Origin: an uncultured Collinsella sp.
GTDB lineage: Bacteria; Actinomycetota; Coriobacteriia; Coriobacteriales; Coriobacteriaceae
DNA: 64,000 bases
Direction: 5' to 3'
NCBI GenBank assembly: GCA_900548815.1
Contig: URLR01000003.1
Span: forward strand, 6,357-70,356
Shown: positions 48,638 to 57,705 of the stretch, piece by piece
Numbering within the stretch: position 1 is the stretch's first letter
Layout of the letters: the number at the start of each line of letters is the position of its first letter
Notes under the pieces: model-generated
What the model was told of the DNA's origin: nothing
Database searches by the model: none
What the model saw: the letters and a program-made list of their open reading frames with translations, nothing else
Made by a program: the position numbers and the translations under genes

Positions 48638-51208
48638 TTATTTGCCCTTGGGCTTGCTGGCGTAGAACTTCTTCTTTTTGGGCTTGCCGGCGGGGGAGGG
48701 TTTGCCGGCAAAGTTGGACTTGCCGTTGCCGGTCTGCGCGTGCGCAGGTACAGCCGCGCGGGGCTTGCGGGCCTCGGGGTTGCGCAGCTCCTCGGTTCGC
48801 TCGGCAATCTCCTCGGCGCTAAAGCCGACCTCGGCCATGGCGTCCTCGATGGGCAGTCGGCGCACGATATAGCAGTGGTGCACCTTCTGGTTGCGCGCGA
48901 AGTCCTCGGGGATGGTCTGTGCCGTAATGTCCTCCAGCACGACGCCCGCGCGCGCAAGCTTGCGCGTTTCGGGGCGGAAGCCGCGCAGGTTGCAGCTAAA
49001 GATGGCATGTCCGCCCTGTGCAAGCAGGCGAGATACGCCGGCCAAAAGCTCAACATGGTCGCGCTGGACATCCCAGGTGCGGCGGCCCATCTTGGACGAG
49101 TTCGAGAACGTGGGCGGGTCGACAAAGATCAAGTCCCAGCGGTTGCGCGTCTGGCGCTGGTCGCGAATCCAGGCGAGCACGTCGTCGCGCACAAAATGAT
49201 GCTGCGGACCAACAAAGCCGTTCTGGCGCATATTGCGCTCGGCCCAGTCCAGGTAGGTGTTGGAAAGGTCGACTGTCACGGTTTCCTCGACGCCGCCGTC
49301 TGCCGCATAGCAGGTGGCGGTGCCGGTATAGGCGAACAGATTGAGGAAGCGGCGTGCCTGTTTGGCGTGCTCGCGCACCAGGTTGCGGGTGACGCGGTGA
49401 TCCAAGAAGATGCCCACATCCAAATAGTCGTCAAAGTTGACGGCAAAGGTGAGCCCGCCCTCTTCGATGAGCGGCAGGCGACGGCGCGCGATGTTGGCGC
49501 GCTCGCCCGAGCCACCCTTGCCGGCGCCCTGCTTGCCGTACTGCGAGCCGCCGCACGAACGCATGCGGGCCTTGGCGTGCACATGCTCGGCGGGAACATC
49601 TAGGATGCGCGGCGCGATGGCCAAGATGTCGAGCATGCGGGCCTGGGCCAGTGCGGGGTCGATGGTCTTGGGCGCGGCGTATTCGGCGATGACGAGCCAG
49701 CGGCCCGGCGTCTGCGGGCAGCCCTCGTACAGGTCGATGGCGGCGGAGTAGTCGGGAAGGTCGGCATCGTAGACACGGTAGCAGCTCACGCCCTCGCGCT
49801 TTGCCCACTTGCGACGCAGACGGGCGTTCTTGCGCAGGCGGTTGGCGAACTGCTCGGACTCGGGGATGAGCACGGGCAGCGGCTTGCCGTCGCCCAGGTC
49901 GAGCGTGGCGGCGGGCTCGGACATGGCGGGAGCGGTGCTGCCTTCATCATTGGCGTTGTCGACATCTGCAGTCTCGCCTTCAGCACCTGCACTGGTCGTA
50001 GCTTCAAATGCCGCGGCTGCGTGGTCGAGCGAAGGCCAGACTTCGACGGTCGCCTCCTCGTTGTTGGGCATGACGGCGATCGAGTGCTCGGGCTCGGCGT
50101 GGAGCGCGCGGGCCAGCAATCCGTCGCGGGTGAGCGCGGCGACCGGTGCCGCGGCAAGCTCGGGTGCGCGGCGCAGCTCGCCGATGAGCGTCATGGCGTC
50201 GTGCATGAGCGAAAGCGGCGTCTCGGTGGTGTCTGCGACTACGGCGGCGCCGGCGACGGCGCCCGCATGGTCCAGCACGGTGGCGGGCTTGGCGGCGCAA
50301 AAGACGACAAAACGCTTGTAGCCGGCACACTTGACCATGCGCTCAGCGGTCTTGCGGGCGGCGGGGTCGATGTCTACGGCCACGATGCGTGCCTGGCGCT
50401 CGCGTGCTGCCGCCTGGCGCTCGCGTGCCTCGGCAAGCAACTGCTCCCACAGAGCGGCGTCGTGCAACTGCCAGCCCTCAAAGCCCCAGTGCTCGCGTGC
50501 GGCGCCCGGGGCGCGGTCGGTCAGAATGTTCACGGCCTCAAGCAGCAGGCCGCCGCCGGCGCACGAGGCGTCGACCAGCGTGGGCAGGGCTTCGTTCTCG
50601 TAATCGTCGGCCGTTAGCTCGCGCTCGCATAGCGCGGTCCAGCCGACCTGCGCCAGCACCAGGGCGGCGTAGTCGGGGCGCAGCACGTGCGCGCCCTCGC
50701 CGGCGCGGGTCGCTGCGGGCGGCAGGCGTTTGAACAGCGGGTCGCCCGAAAGGTCCAGGCTGATGCTCGCGCGACGCTGGCGCAGCGAAAGCAGCAGGTG
50801 AACGTCGGGGTCGGCGGCATCGACATCGGCGCGACGGCCCGTGGTCTCGGCCAGACGGTCGCACAGCGCGTCCTTGGCGCGCAGGGCCGAGAAGCGCGTG
50901 TTGCGCAGCTGCTCGGTCACGCCGCGGGCGGTGATGGCGATGGTGGCGCCGGGGCGGACGATGGTCTCCCAAGCGATGTCGTAAACGCCGTCGTACAGCT
51001 CGTCGGCATCCTGCGCCTCAAAGCGCCCAAGCACCACAAACACGCGGCTGGCCAGGCGCGACCACAGACAGGCGCGGTAGCCTTCTTCGAGCTCGCCCTC
51101 AAACGTGGCGCGGCCCTTCAGGCGGCGGACATGCGAAAGCCCGAGGCGTTTAAGCTCATCGGCGAGTGCGGACTCAAAGCCCTCGGGGCAGCTTGCGTAA
51201 AATTCCAT
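48638..51208 (-). CDS. rlmL: RlmKL-like bifunctional 23S rRNA methyltransferase with a degenerate RlmL half
   Basis: An 856-residue protein. A THUMP domain (about 40-155) leads to the RlmL-type domain. Its SAM motif reads VDASCAGGGLLLEAV in place of DPxCGSGTxLIEA, and the NPPY catalytic motif is not found (AVVADTTETPLSL at that place). An acidic Ala/Glu linker follows (about 400-440). The C-terminal RlmK-type domain is intact: FLNLFAYTGTATCYAA, DLIFVDPPTFSNS and IFSCNLR. A Lys-rich tail (PKKKKFYASKPKGK) may bind RNA. It probably makes m7G2069 and may no longer make m2G2445. Confidence 0.85.
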   Translation of the reverse strand: MEFYASCPEGFESALADELKRLGLSHVRRLKGRATFEGELEEGYRACLWSRLASRVFVVLGRFEAQDADELYDGVYDIAWETIVRPGATIAITARGVTEQLRNTRFSALRAKDALCDRLAETTGRRADVDAADPDVHLLLSLRQRRASISLDLSGDPLFKRLPPAATRAGEGAHVLRPDYAALVLAQVGWTALCERELTADDYENEALPTLVDASCAGGGLLLEAVNILTDRAPGAAREHWGFEGWQLHDAALWEQLLAEARERQAAARERQARIVAVDIDPAARKTAERMVKCAGYKRFVVFCAAKPATVLDHAGAVAGAAVVADTTETPLSLMHDAMTLIGELRRAPELAAAPVAALTRDGLLARALHAEPEHSIAVMPNNEEATVEVWPSLDHAAAAFEATTSAGAEGETADVDNANDEGSTAPAMSEPAATLDLGDGKPLPVLIPESEQFANRLRKNARLRRKWAKREGVSCYRVYDADLPDYSAAIDLYEGCPQTPGRWLVIAEYAAPKTIDPALAQARMLDILAIAPRILDVPAEHVHAKARMRSCGGSQYGKQGAGKGGSGERANIARRRLPLIEEGGLTFAVNFDDYLDVGIFLDHRVTRNLVREHAKQARRFLNLFAYTGTATCYAADGGVEETVTVDLSNTYLDWAERNMRQNGFVGPQHHFVRDDVLAWIRDQRQTRNRWDLIFVDPPTFSNSSKMGRRTWDVQRDHVELLAGVSRLLAQGGHAIFSCNLRGFRPETRKLARAGVVLEDITAQTIPEDFARNQKVHHCYIVRRLPIEDAMAEVGFSAEEIAERTEELRNPEARKPRAAVPAHAQTGNGKSNFAGKPSPAGKPKKKKFYASKPKGK

Positions 51209-51283
51209 GGGTGACCTCTCTGGTTGCGTCGCTCCATTATATGATGGATACTTCGTTTACTCTCGCCCCCGAAAGGAACCTAT

Positions 51284-51388
51284 ATGATTGATGCGTGCTC
51301 CTTGATTCCCATTTTCATTGCAACAGCCTCAGGACTCGGGGCCTCGCACAGGCTCCCGCCGCCTTACAGAACTGAAAGCTGGGCGTAG
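51284..51388 (+). CDS. Short reading frame with strong ribosome site, possibly a truncated gene
   Basis: GAAAGGA lies 7 bases before ATG 51284; the frame gives 34 residues, MIDACSLIPIFIATASGLGA followed by HRLPPPYRTESWA-type sequence. The first 20 look like a membrane helix; the rest does not. It may be a 5' stump cut by the arrival of the neighbouring island. Function unknown. Confidence 0.35.
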   Translation: MIDACSLIPIFIATASGLGASHRLPPPYRTESWA

Positions 51389-51459
51389 GGCAAATCCATG
51401 GCACGTGACCTGCGATTGCTCGGCCATAGATGGCGTAATCGAGGCCAAGGGAGGGCATC

Positions 51460-51609
51460 ATGTGCGAGGGAAACGAGAGCTGGTTCTGGCACGCGAACGA
51501 CATGGTGGTGGCGGGCGACATGAACCTCGTGGTCCGCGTCCTGTGGGTCGCGCTCATCGTAGGCATCGGCGTCGCGACGATGGCCACGCTCTGGATCGTC
51601 ACGAGGTAG
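51460..51609 (+). CDS. Small single-pass membrane protein (49 residues)
   Basis: GGGAGG precedes ATG 51460. The protein has an acidic N-terminus (MCEGNESWFWHANDMVVAGD) and one hydrophobic helix (VLWVALIVGIGVATMATLWI) ending in VTR. It faces the convergent HAD gene. I do not recognise a family. Arginine use includes AGG, as elsewhere in the island. Confidence 0.5.
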   Translation: MCEGNESWFWHANDMVVAGDMNLVVRVLWVALIVGIGVATMATLWIVTR

Positions 51610-51661
51610 CGCGCCACGAACGGATGACGAGGCACGCGGCGCATGCCACGCTGGCGGAACC

Positions 51662-52489
51662 CTAGCCTCGCTGCTGGACAATCTGTTCGATGAGCTTCGC
51701 GACGGAGTCCTCGGCTGCGTCCCCGATCAGGTGATGGGCCGCGGCCTTCGCCTCTGGCATCGCGCCCGCGACTGCGTAGGAGTTCGGCACCTTTTCGAGG
51801 AGCGTCACGTCGTTTTCCGAGTCTCCGATAAAAGCGACCTCGTCCAGCGTGACCCCAAGGCTGCCGAGAAGCGCGTCGAGTCCGTTTACCTTGCTCCAGC
51901 CAGCCGGAACAACATCGAGGAAGAATGGGACGGGCGAGGGGAAATCAAGCTCTGGGCAGGCTTCCTTGCATCGACTCCGAACGACTTCCGTCGGGGCGGA
52001 GCTGACGTTGACGAAGATGCCGGCGGTGATGACGTCACGGTTCGTGGGCACGTCTCCGAGCGCCATGTCTCTTCCGGAGTCCTTAACGATTTCCAGGGCG
52101 AATTCGTCGCCAGGCTCGACGGCGCAGAGGAACTGCTCGCAGCGTTTGCCTGTCTCATCGACATCGGCGACTAGCCAGAGTGACGTCCCCGCGTAGGGGC
52201 GTACGGCGCTATCGAGCTTGACGAGGGCCTCCGTCGAGAGCGTCTTTTTGAACACGAGTTCGCCGCTGGAGAAGACCTTCTTTCCGTTGGCCATGATGCC
52301 GGTCGAGAAACAGCGCGCGTCGCCGTCAAAGGCATCGGCCAGGTCGGCGTAGTCGCGGCCGCTTGCGGGGCCGAACGCGATGCCCGCATCAAGCGCCGAA
52401 AGAATCGCGCTGTGCGTGCGCTCCGATACGACCCTTGAGCCAAACGGCAGCAGGGTCCCGTCCATGTCTGCGAGGATGAGCTTTATCAA
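51662..52489 (-). CDS. Cof-type HAD-IIB family phosphatase
   Basis: A 275-residue HAD hydrolase with ILADMDGTLLPF at the N-terminus (nucleophile Asp), GPASGRDY as motif II, Lys in WSKVNGLDALL and FIGDSENDVTLLEKV as motif IV. The C2 cap lies between motifs II and III. Its start is 50 bp from the 3' end of the RpiR gene, same strand, so they probably share a transcript. Likely dephosphorylates a sugar phosphate of the adjacent pathway. Confidence 0.88.
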   Translation of the reverse strand: MIKLILADMDGTLLPFGSRVVSERTHSAILSALDAGIAFGPASGRDYADLADAFDGDARCFSTGIMANGKKVFSSGELVFKKTLSTEALVKLDSAVRPYAGTSLWLVADVDETGKRCEQFLCAVEPGDEFALEIVKDSGRDMALGDVPTNRDVITAGIFVNVSSAPTEVVRSRCKEACPELDFPSPVPFFLDVVPAGWSKVNGLDALLGSLGVTLDEVAFIGDSENDVTLLEKVPNSYAVAGAMPEAKAAAHHLIGDAAEDSVAKLIEQIVQQRG

Positions 52490-52538
52490 GGGGTCCTCCC
52501 GTTTCGGTCTGGGCGTCGGTGCGCCGGTGTGCGTCGTC

Positions 52539-53402
52539 CTAGCTGTATTGCCTGTCTCCCAAGAGATTCTTCGAGATGATCCTGTTAAACTCTACCGGGT
52601 CATCCCAGCAAGAGGTCAGGAAGAGGAACAGCAGCTCGATGACGAAGTTGATCGAGCTGTGCGAGAAGGCGACCTCGGTTCCGGTGATGGCCTGATCTCG
52701 CGAGATGGCTCGGATGATATACGTGGCACGCTTCGCGAGCGGCGTATCTGGGTTGTCTGTGATCATGATGATGGGGGTGTTCGAATCCTCGGCAGAGTCG
52801 AATATGTTGACGAGGCGCTTCGAGTATCCGGACGTCGAAATGACGAGCAGGATGTCATTCTCCTTGAGGCTGGTTGCGGCGGAGACCATGGCATCGGTGG
52901 TACTGGGGCAAAACGCCCTGACTCCAACCTGTGAGAGCTTGAACGCCGCGTTTACGCCCATGCTAATCGAGTTGCCGACGCCCGCAATCAGGACGAGGTT
53001 GGCGTTGTGGAGCAGATTGACGACTGCCGAAAAGTCATCGGAGTCAATGAGCGAGGCGGTTTGGGAGAGCTCCTTGACCTTGTGAGACAGGACGTACTTA
53101 ATGGAGCCCTCGACGTCGTCCAGAGTAACCTTGCCGCCCGTGGCCTTTTCCTCGCCGGAGGCCCTGCTGATGGATATGCCGAGCGCCAGACGCATGTCCG
53201 AATAGGTTCGGTAGTCAAGCGTCCTTGCGAACCTCGAAACAGACGCCGGTGACGTACCGGTTCCTGCGGCGAGTTCGCGGACGGTCATCGTTGCGACGTC
53301 CGACGGGTGGTCGAGCACATACGTTGCGATTGCCTTCTCCGAGGGGGATAGGCTGTTCATGACCGCGCAGATGTGGCTGAGCACATCCCCTGTCTTATCC
53401 AT
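52539..53402 (-). CDS. RpiR/MurR-family transcriptional regulator
   Basis: A 287-residue protein with an N-terminal HTH_6 domain (ATMTVRELAAGTGTSPASVS) and a C-terminal SIS sugar-phosphate domain (NLVLIAGVGNSISMG, LLVISTSGYSKRLV, IIMITDNPDTPLAKRA). It is divergent from the MFS-aldolase-PTS genes across 300 bp that contain GTGAAAC palindromes. I infer it controls that operon in response to a sugar phosphate made by the PTS. Confidence 0.92.
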   Translation of the reverse strand: MDKTGDVLSHICAVMNSLSPSEKAIATYVLDHPSDVATMTVRELAAGTGTSPASVSRFARTLDYRTYSDMRLALGISISRASGEEKATGGKVTLDDVEGSIKYVLSHKVKELSQTASLIDSDDFSAVVNLLHNANLVLIAGVGNSISMGVNAAFKLSQVGVRAFCPSTTDAMVSAATSLKENDILLVISTSGYSKRLVNIFDSAEDSNTPIIMITDNPDTPLAKRATYIIRAISRDQAITGTEVAFSHSSINFVIELLFLFLTSCWDDPVEFNRIISKNLLGDRQYS

Positions 53403-53475
53403 GGTTACTCCTTGGCCCTAGTTTGCTTCGTATCTTAGGTCAAGAGAGGTGAAAATAAAGCAAAATGTTTCATAA

Positions 53476-53640
53476 GCGGTGAAATAGCGTTTCACCGCTG
53501 ATTTCCTACCGTTCACGGTAAATCGGTGCTTCCCCGGCGCAATCTCATCTTGAGCTGCTATCTTATGAGCCGTGAAACAACGGCACGAAAACGATGAAAC
53601 AACAGAACATTGTTCCAACGCCTCACAACTTTGTTTCACG
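53476..53640. promoter_or_regulatory. Candidate RpiR operators in the divergent promoter region
   Basis: GCGGTGAAA-TAGCG-TTTCACCGC (53476-53498) is a perfect 9-bp inverted repeat. Related half-sites GTGAAACAA (53572), GATGAAACAAC (53593) and TTGTTTCAC (53631) follow. They lie between the divergent RpiR and MFS genes; the gap holds no gene. Confidence 0.6.
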
Positions 53641-53702
53641 CTAGATGGCGAATCACTTCGAAGCCCAGACAGGCACCCGGCGAGCAAGAAGGGAGAAGCA
53701 CG

Positions 53703-54905
53703 ATGCACAACGCCAGGACAAACGCAAGCATGACTTCGCTGTTCTTCGCGAACGTCCTCTACTGGGTCTGCGCGGGCGTGTACTCGCCGTTCCTCTCCGC
53801 TCACTACACGAGCCTCGGCCTCAGCGCAGCCCAGACCGGCATCCTCCTCGCGGCGACCCCGGTGTGTGCGCTCGCCATCCAGCCGCTCTGGTCGACGATC
53901 GCCGACAAGCTCGGGCGCCGCCGCGCGGTCATCGTGATCCTCTGCCTTGCGGCGGCGGTACTCGCTCCGCTGTATTACCTGGCGTCGACGTTCGTCCCGG
54001 TCCTTCTCGTAACCTTTGCGTTCTCGGCGTTTTTCTCGGGGCTCCTGCCCCTGAGCGACTCCCTCGTCATCGAGCTCGCGGATCGCTCTGGCCTGGACTT
54101 TTCTCGCATTCGCATGGGCGGCACTATCGGCTATGCCATCGTCGTCCTGATCGTAGGTCGGCTGCTCGACATGGCTCCTCAAATCCAGTTCGCGGTGGTC
54201 TCTGCCGCGCTGGTGGTCTTCGCGGCTCACATGTGGCGCCTCCCCGAGGCGGGAATTCGCGCCAATGCCGCGGACGATCCCAAGGTCTCCCACGGAAAGG
54301 GCCTCCTCTCGCTGTTTACCAGCAATGAGATCGCCTTCGTCTTGGTCTTCGCCTTCATCAGTTCGGCCGCGATTGGCTTCATCGGGGCGTTCTTGGGCCG
54401 CTACGCGGTCGAGCTTGGCGAGGGTCAGAACCTCGTGGGCGTCCTGAGTGCGGTCTCCGCTGCGAGCGAGATCCCCATCCTGCTCGTTTCCTCCAAGCTG
54501 GTCAGGCGCTTCGGCGAGATGAACCTCCTGATCTTTTCCTGCTTCATGGCGGCGCTCAGGCTCGTGCTCGTGGGCACCGGCATCGTCCCGGTCATGATCT
54601 GCGGCCAGCTGCTGCAGAGCGTGAGTTACATGACCGTCTACTACTCCTGCGTTACCTACATTGCCAACCACACTTACGAGGATTGTCGCGCTCGAGGTCA
54701 GAGCGCCTTCGCGATGGTTCAGAGCGGTCTGTCCGTCGTGGTTGCGAACCTGTTTGGCGGTTGGGCGTGCGACGCGCTCGGCACGCACGCGGGTTTTCTG
54801 GCCTTCGCCCTCGCTTCAACGATTGCTGCGGTCGTTGCTTTTGTGGCGTACGTACTGTGGCGTCGAAGCGCAGCGCCACAGCCTGAGGGCCAGTCGGCCG
54901 CATAG
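53703..54905 (+). CDS. MFS transporter (MFS_1-like, sugar/oligosaccharide type)
   Basis: A 400-residue permease with about twelve helices. YWVCAGVYSPFLSAHYTSLGLS at the start and IADKLGRRRAVIVI after helix 2 fit the LacY-like/nucleoside permease group (MFS_1_like). GGGAGAAG precedes ATG 53703. It begins the plus-strand unit controlled by the RpiR gene. It could bring in the unphosphorylated form or export a product, while the PTS further along imports with phosphorylation. Confidence 0.82.
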   Translation: MHNARTNASMTSLFFANVLYWVCAGVYSPFLSAHYTSLGLSAAQTGILLAATPVCALAIQPLWSTIADKLGRRRAVIVILCLAAAVLAPLYYLASTFVPVLLVTFAFSAFFSGLLPLSDSLVIELADRSGLDFSRIRMGGTIGYAIVVLIVGRLLDMAPQIQFAVVSAALVVFAAHMWRLPEAGIRANAADDPKVSHGKGLLSLFTSNEIAFVLVFAFISSAAIGFIGAFLGRYAVELGEGQNLVGVLSAVSAASEIPILLVSSKLVRRFGEMNLLIFSCFMAALRLVLVGTGIVPVMICGQLLQSVSYMTVYYSCVTYIANHTYEDCRARGQSAFAMVQSGLSVVVANLFGGWACDALGTHAGFLAFALASTIAAVVAFVAYVLWRRSAAPQPEGQSAA

Positions 54906-55019
54906 GTTCCACCGCGTTTTGCAAGCGCCTGCCTGCTTCGCGCTTCTCTTCGTGTTCAACCAGCTGACGAGCTGAGAACTGTCCAATCCAATGGTTATCC
55001 AAGTGAAAGGAAGACAAAG

Positions 55020-55874
55020 ATGTCTCTCATCAAGGTCAACGAGCTTCTTCAACATGCGACCGAGCACCACTATGGCGTGCCCGCGATCAACGTCATCAAC
55101 ACGGAGACCATCCGTTATGCGATCCAGGCCGCCGAGGATGAGCACATGCCTATCATCATCCAGTACTGGCCCGGCTTCGAGGACCACTGTGCCCTCGACA
55201 TCATCGCCTTCGCCGCCCGCTATTACGCCGAGCGCGCGAGCGTGCCCGTCGCCGTCCACCAGGATCACTCCGCTGGTTACGAGATCGCCGTCAAGGGCGT
55301 CAAGGCCGGTTTCCCCTCCGTCATGGTCGACGGCTCCTCGCTTCCCTATGAGGAGAACTTCCAGCTCACGAAGGACGTCGTCCAGGTCGCCAAGATCTTC
55401 GACGTTGACATCGAGGCCGAGCTCGGCCACGTCGGCAACGGCTCCGACGCCAACGACTTCGTGAACAGCGACCACTATACCGACCCGAACCTCGCCGAGG
55501 AGTTCGTCGAGGGCACCGGTTGCGGCTCGCTTGCCATCGCCGTCGGCAACGCCCACGGCCCCTACGTCAAGGTCCCGAACCTCGACATGGAGCGCATCAA
55601 GGCCTGCAGGGAGGCCGTCAGCGTCCCCCTCGTCATGCACGGATGCTCCGACATCCCCGACGAGCAGCTCCAGGAGGCCGTGAACCTCGGCATGAGCAAG
55701 TTCAACATCGCCACGGAGTACTTCCGCTCCATGTACCGCGCCTTCGAGAAGGACATCAGCTCCGGCAAGAACGACGGCAACGGCGTTGGCCTCCTGATGG
55801 ACGCCGCCCCCGACATGCGCGCGTTCGTCGCAAGCAAGATCCAGCTTCTGAACCCCAACCACTATTCGCTCTAG
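55020..55874 (+). CDS. Class II fructose/tagatose-bisphosphate aldolase family protein
   Basis: A 284-residue zinc aldolase. The metal and catalytic residues appear in AVHQDHSAGYE, IEAELGHVGNG, AVGNAHGPYV and VPLVMHGCSDIP; GMSKFNIATEY binds the phosphate. GAAAGG precedes ATG 55020. It cleaves a ketose-bisphosphate to dihydroxyacetone phosphate and an aldehyde. The position before PTS genes suggests fructose-, tagatose- or related bisphosphate; no kinase is in the cluster, so a monophosphate substrate is also possible. Confidence 0.9.
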   Translation: MSLIKVNELLQHATEHHYGVPAINVINTETIRYAIQAAEDEHMPIIIQYWPGFEDHCALDIIAFAARYYAERASVPVAVHQDHSAGYEIAVKGVKAGFPSVMVDGSSLPYEENFQLTKDVVQVAKIFDVDIEAELGHVGNGSDANDFVNSDHYTDPNLAEEFVEGTGCGSLAIAVGNAHGPYVKVPNLDMERIKACREAVSVPLVMHGCSDIPDEQLQEAVNLGMSKFNIATEYFRSMYRAFEKDISSGKNDGNGVGLLMDAAPDMRAFVASKIQLLNPNHYSL

Positions 55875-55884
55875 GAGAGACTCG

Positions 55885-56313
55885 ATGAAGAAAGTTCTTG
55901 TCGCGTCGCACGGTCACCTCGCAAGCGGAATCAGGAGCTCGATCGAGATCCTGACCGGCATGGCGGACATGGTGGAAGCAGTTGACTGCTACGTGGACGA
56001 CTCCGATTTCACCCCTCGCATCCAGGCGTTTATTGACTCGGTGGGCCCTGAGGACGAGGCCATCATCTTCACCGACATCTACGGTGGCTCCGTCTTCCAG
56101 AAGGTCGTCCTCATGGAGCCGGAGAAGCGCGGGATCGTCCATGTTACCGGTATGAACCTCGGCCTCGTGATCGAGGCGCTCCTCGGCGCTGAGCCGGTCA
56201 CGGCAGATTCGATCAAGCAGAGCGTCGAGCTGGCGAGGGCGACGATGCAGGTCGTCGAGCCTCCGAGCAAGGCCACGGACAACGAGGGGTCCGACGGAGA
56301 CTTCTTCGATTAG
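55885..56313 (+). CDS. PTS mannose-family subunit IIA
   Basis: A 142-residue EIIA-Man domain with the phospho-His in VASHGHLASGI (His9) and the core FTDIYGGSVFQKV. An acidic tail (NEGSDGDFFD) follows. It takes phosphate from HPr and gives it to the IIB encoded next. GAGAG precedes ATG 55885, 10 bp after the aldolase stop. Confidence 0.92.
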   Translation: MKKVLVASHGHLASGIRSSIEILTGMADMVEAVDCYVDDSDFTPRIQAFIDSVGPEDEAIIFTDIYGGSVFQKVVLMEPEKRGIVHVTGMNLGLVIEALLGAEPVTADSIKQSVELARATMQVVEPPSKATDNEGSDGDFFD

Positions 56314-56342
56314 AGAGCACTAATAAGTAAGGAGAGGAAACA

Positions 56343-56846
56343 ATGATTGTTCAGGTTCGAGTCGATGACCGTCTGATTCACGGGCAGGTCGCCCTGGTGT
56401 GGACCAAGGAGCTCAACACCACTAGGATCATCGTCGCCAACAAGCACGCCGTGGAGAGCGATGCCCTTCGCATGACGCTTTCCATGGGTACGCCGGCGGG
56501 CCAGAAGCTCCTCGTCAAGGATGTTCCGGATGCTTGCCGCATCGCGAACGATCCGCGTGCGGACTCCATGCGCATCTTCGCGCTCACCAACTGCGTGCGT
56601 GACGTGCTTGAGCTCGTTAAAGGCGCACCGGGCAAGATCGAGGGCGTGAACGTTGCCAATGTCGGCCGCTTCGACAAGTCCGATCCGGATAGCAAGGTCG
56701 CCCTCAACTCCACGATCATGCTCAACCCGGATGAGCTCGAGGCCGCGAAGGAGCTTTGCGAGCAGGGTATTCCGGTTTTCCATCAGCTTATCCCGTCCAA
56801 TCCCAAGACTCCTCTCAAGAGTCTGATCGAGGCGGCGGAGAAATAA
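56343..56846 (+). CDS. PTS mannose-family subunit IIB
   Basis: A 167-residue EIIB of the mannose/fructose/sorbose family; the phospho-His is in VDDRLIHGQVALVW (about His14). GVNVANVGR and LDPDELEAAK-like segments are typical. AAGGAGAGG precedes ATG 56343. It phosphorylates the sugar bound to IIC/IID. Confidence 0.93.
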   Translation: MIVQVRVDDRLIHGQVALVWTKELNTTRIIVANKHAVESDALRMTLSMGTPAGQKLLVKDVPDACRIANDPRADSMRIFALTNCVRDVLELVKGAPGKIEGVNVANVGRFDKSDPDSKVALNSTIMLNPDELEAAKELCEQGIPVFHQLIPSNPKTPLKSLIEAAEK

Positions 56847-56895
56847 GGGGATTTGGCCAGGCGGTCAAATGAAATGAGAGAAAGGAAGTCAAATA

Positions 56896-57705
56896 ATTGG
56901 GTTAGCAGTAATGGCCTGGTTGACCGTGCTGATTTGCTACGGCGGCAACTGGGTTCTCGGTCAGTGTATGATCGAGCGTCCTCTCGTGGTCGGCCTCGTT
57001 GCGGGCCTTCTGATGGGCGACGTCAAGACCGGTGTCATCATCGGTGCCTCTCTCGAGGCAATCTTCATGGGCGCGGTTAACATCGGTGGCGCCATCTCCG
57101 CCGAGCCCGTTACCGCGACCGCCCTCGCCGTCGCCTTCACCGTTGGCGCCGGCATCGACCAAGGCGCCGCCATCACGCTGGCCGTTCCCGTTGGCGTCGT
57201 CACCGCGTTCCTCTCGATCTTCATGAACAACGTGTTCCTCGCGTTCTTCGCCGCCACCTTTGACAAGATGGCCGCCGAGGGCAACGAGAAGGGCCTCGCG
57301 CTTCAGCACTTCGTTCTCTGGTTCGTTAAGTACGCCGCCTTTGGCCTCATCGCCTTCCTCGGCGTTTACCTTGGCGCTGAGCCCGTTGCCGCCATCGTCA
57401 ACCAGATTCCGGCCAATGTCATGAGCGGCCTCAACGCCGTGGGCGCCCTCCTGCCCGCCGTTGGTATGGCGCTCCTGCTCCAGATGCTGTGGAGCACCGA
57501 GCTCAGCATCTACTTCTTCCTGGGCTTCACGCTATACCAGTACCTCGGCCTCCCGATGATCGCCATCGCGGTTCTCGGCGTCATCATCGCGGTTGCCTCC
57601 GCCCTCCGCGACAAGGAGATTTTCGATCTCACCAAGAAGGGCTTGGCCACCCAGACCGTTTCCAACGACTCTGTAACCAGCGACGAGGAGGATTTCTTCG
57701 CATGA
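56896..57705 (+). CDS. PTS mannose-family subunit IIC
   Basis: A membrane protein of 264-269 residues with about six helices. The IIC signature is GGNWVLGQCMIERPLVVGL and GASLEAIFMGAVNIGG. The only well-placed ribosome site (AAGGAAG, 56882-56888) is 7 bases before ATT 56896 and 22 bases before ATG 56911. I give the ATT start as the more likely; ATG 56911 is the conventional choice. It forms the sugar channel with IID, overlapping its start by 4 bases. Confidence 0.9.
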   Translation: MGLAVMAWLTVLICYGGNWVLGQCMIERPLVVGLVAGLLMGDVKTGVIIGASLEAIFMGAVNIGGAISAEPVTATALAVAFTVGAGIDQGAAITLAVPVGVVTAFLSIFMNNVFLAFFAATFDKMAAEGNEKGLALQHFVLWFVKYAAFGLIAFLGVYLGAEPVAAIVNQIPANVMSGLNAVGALLPAVGMALLLQMLWSTELSIYFFLGFTLYQYLGLPMIAIAVLGVIIAVASALRDKEIFDLTKKGLATQTVSNDSVTSDEEDFFA

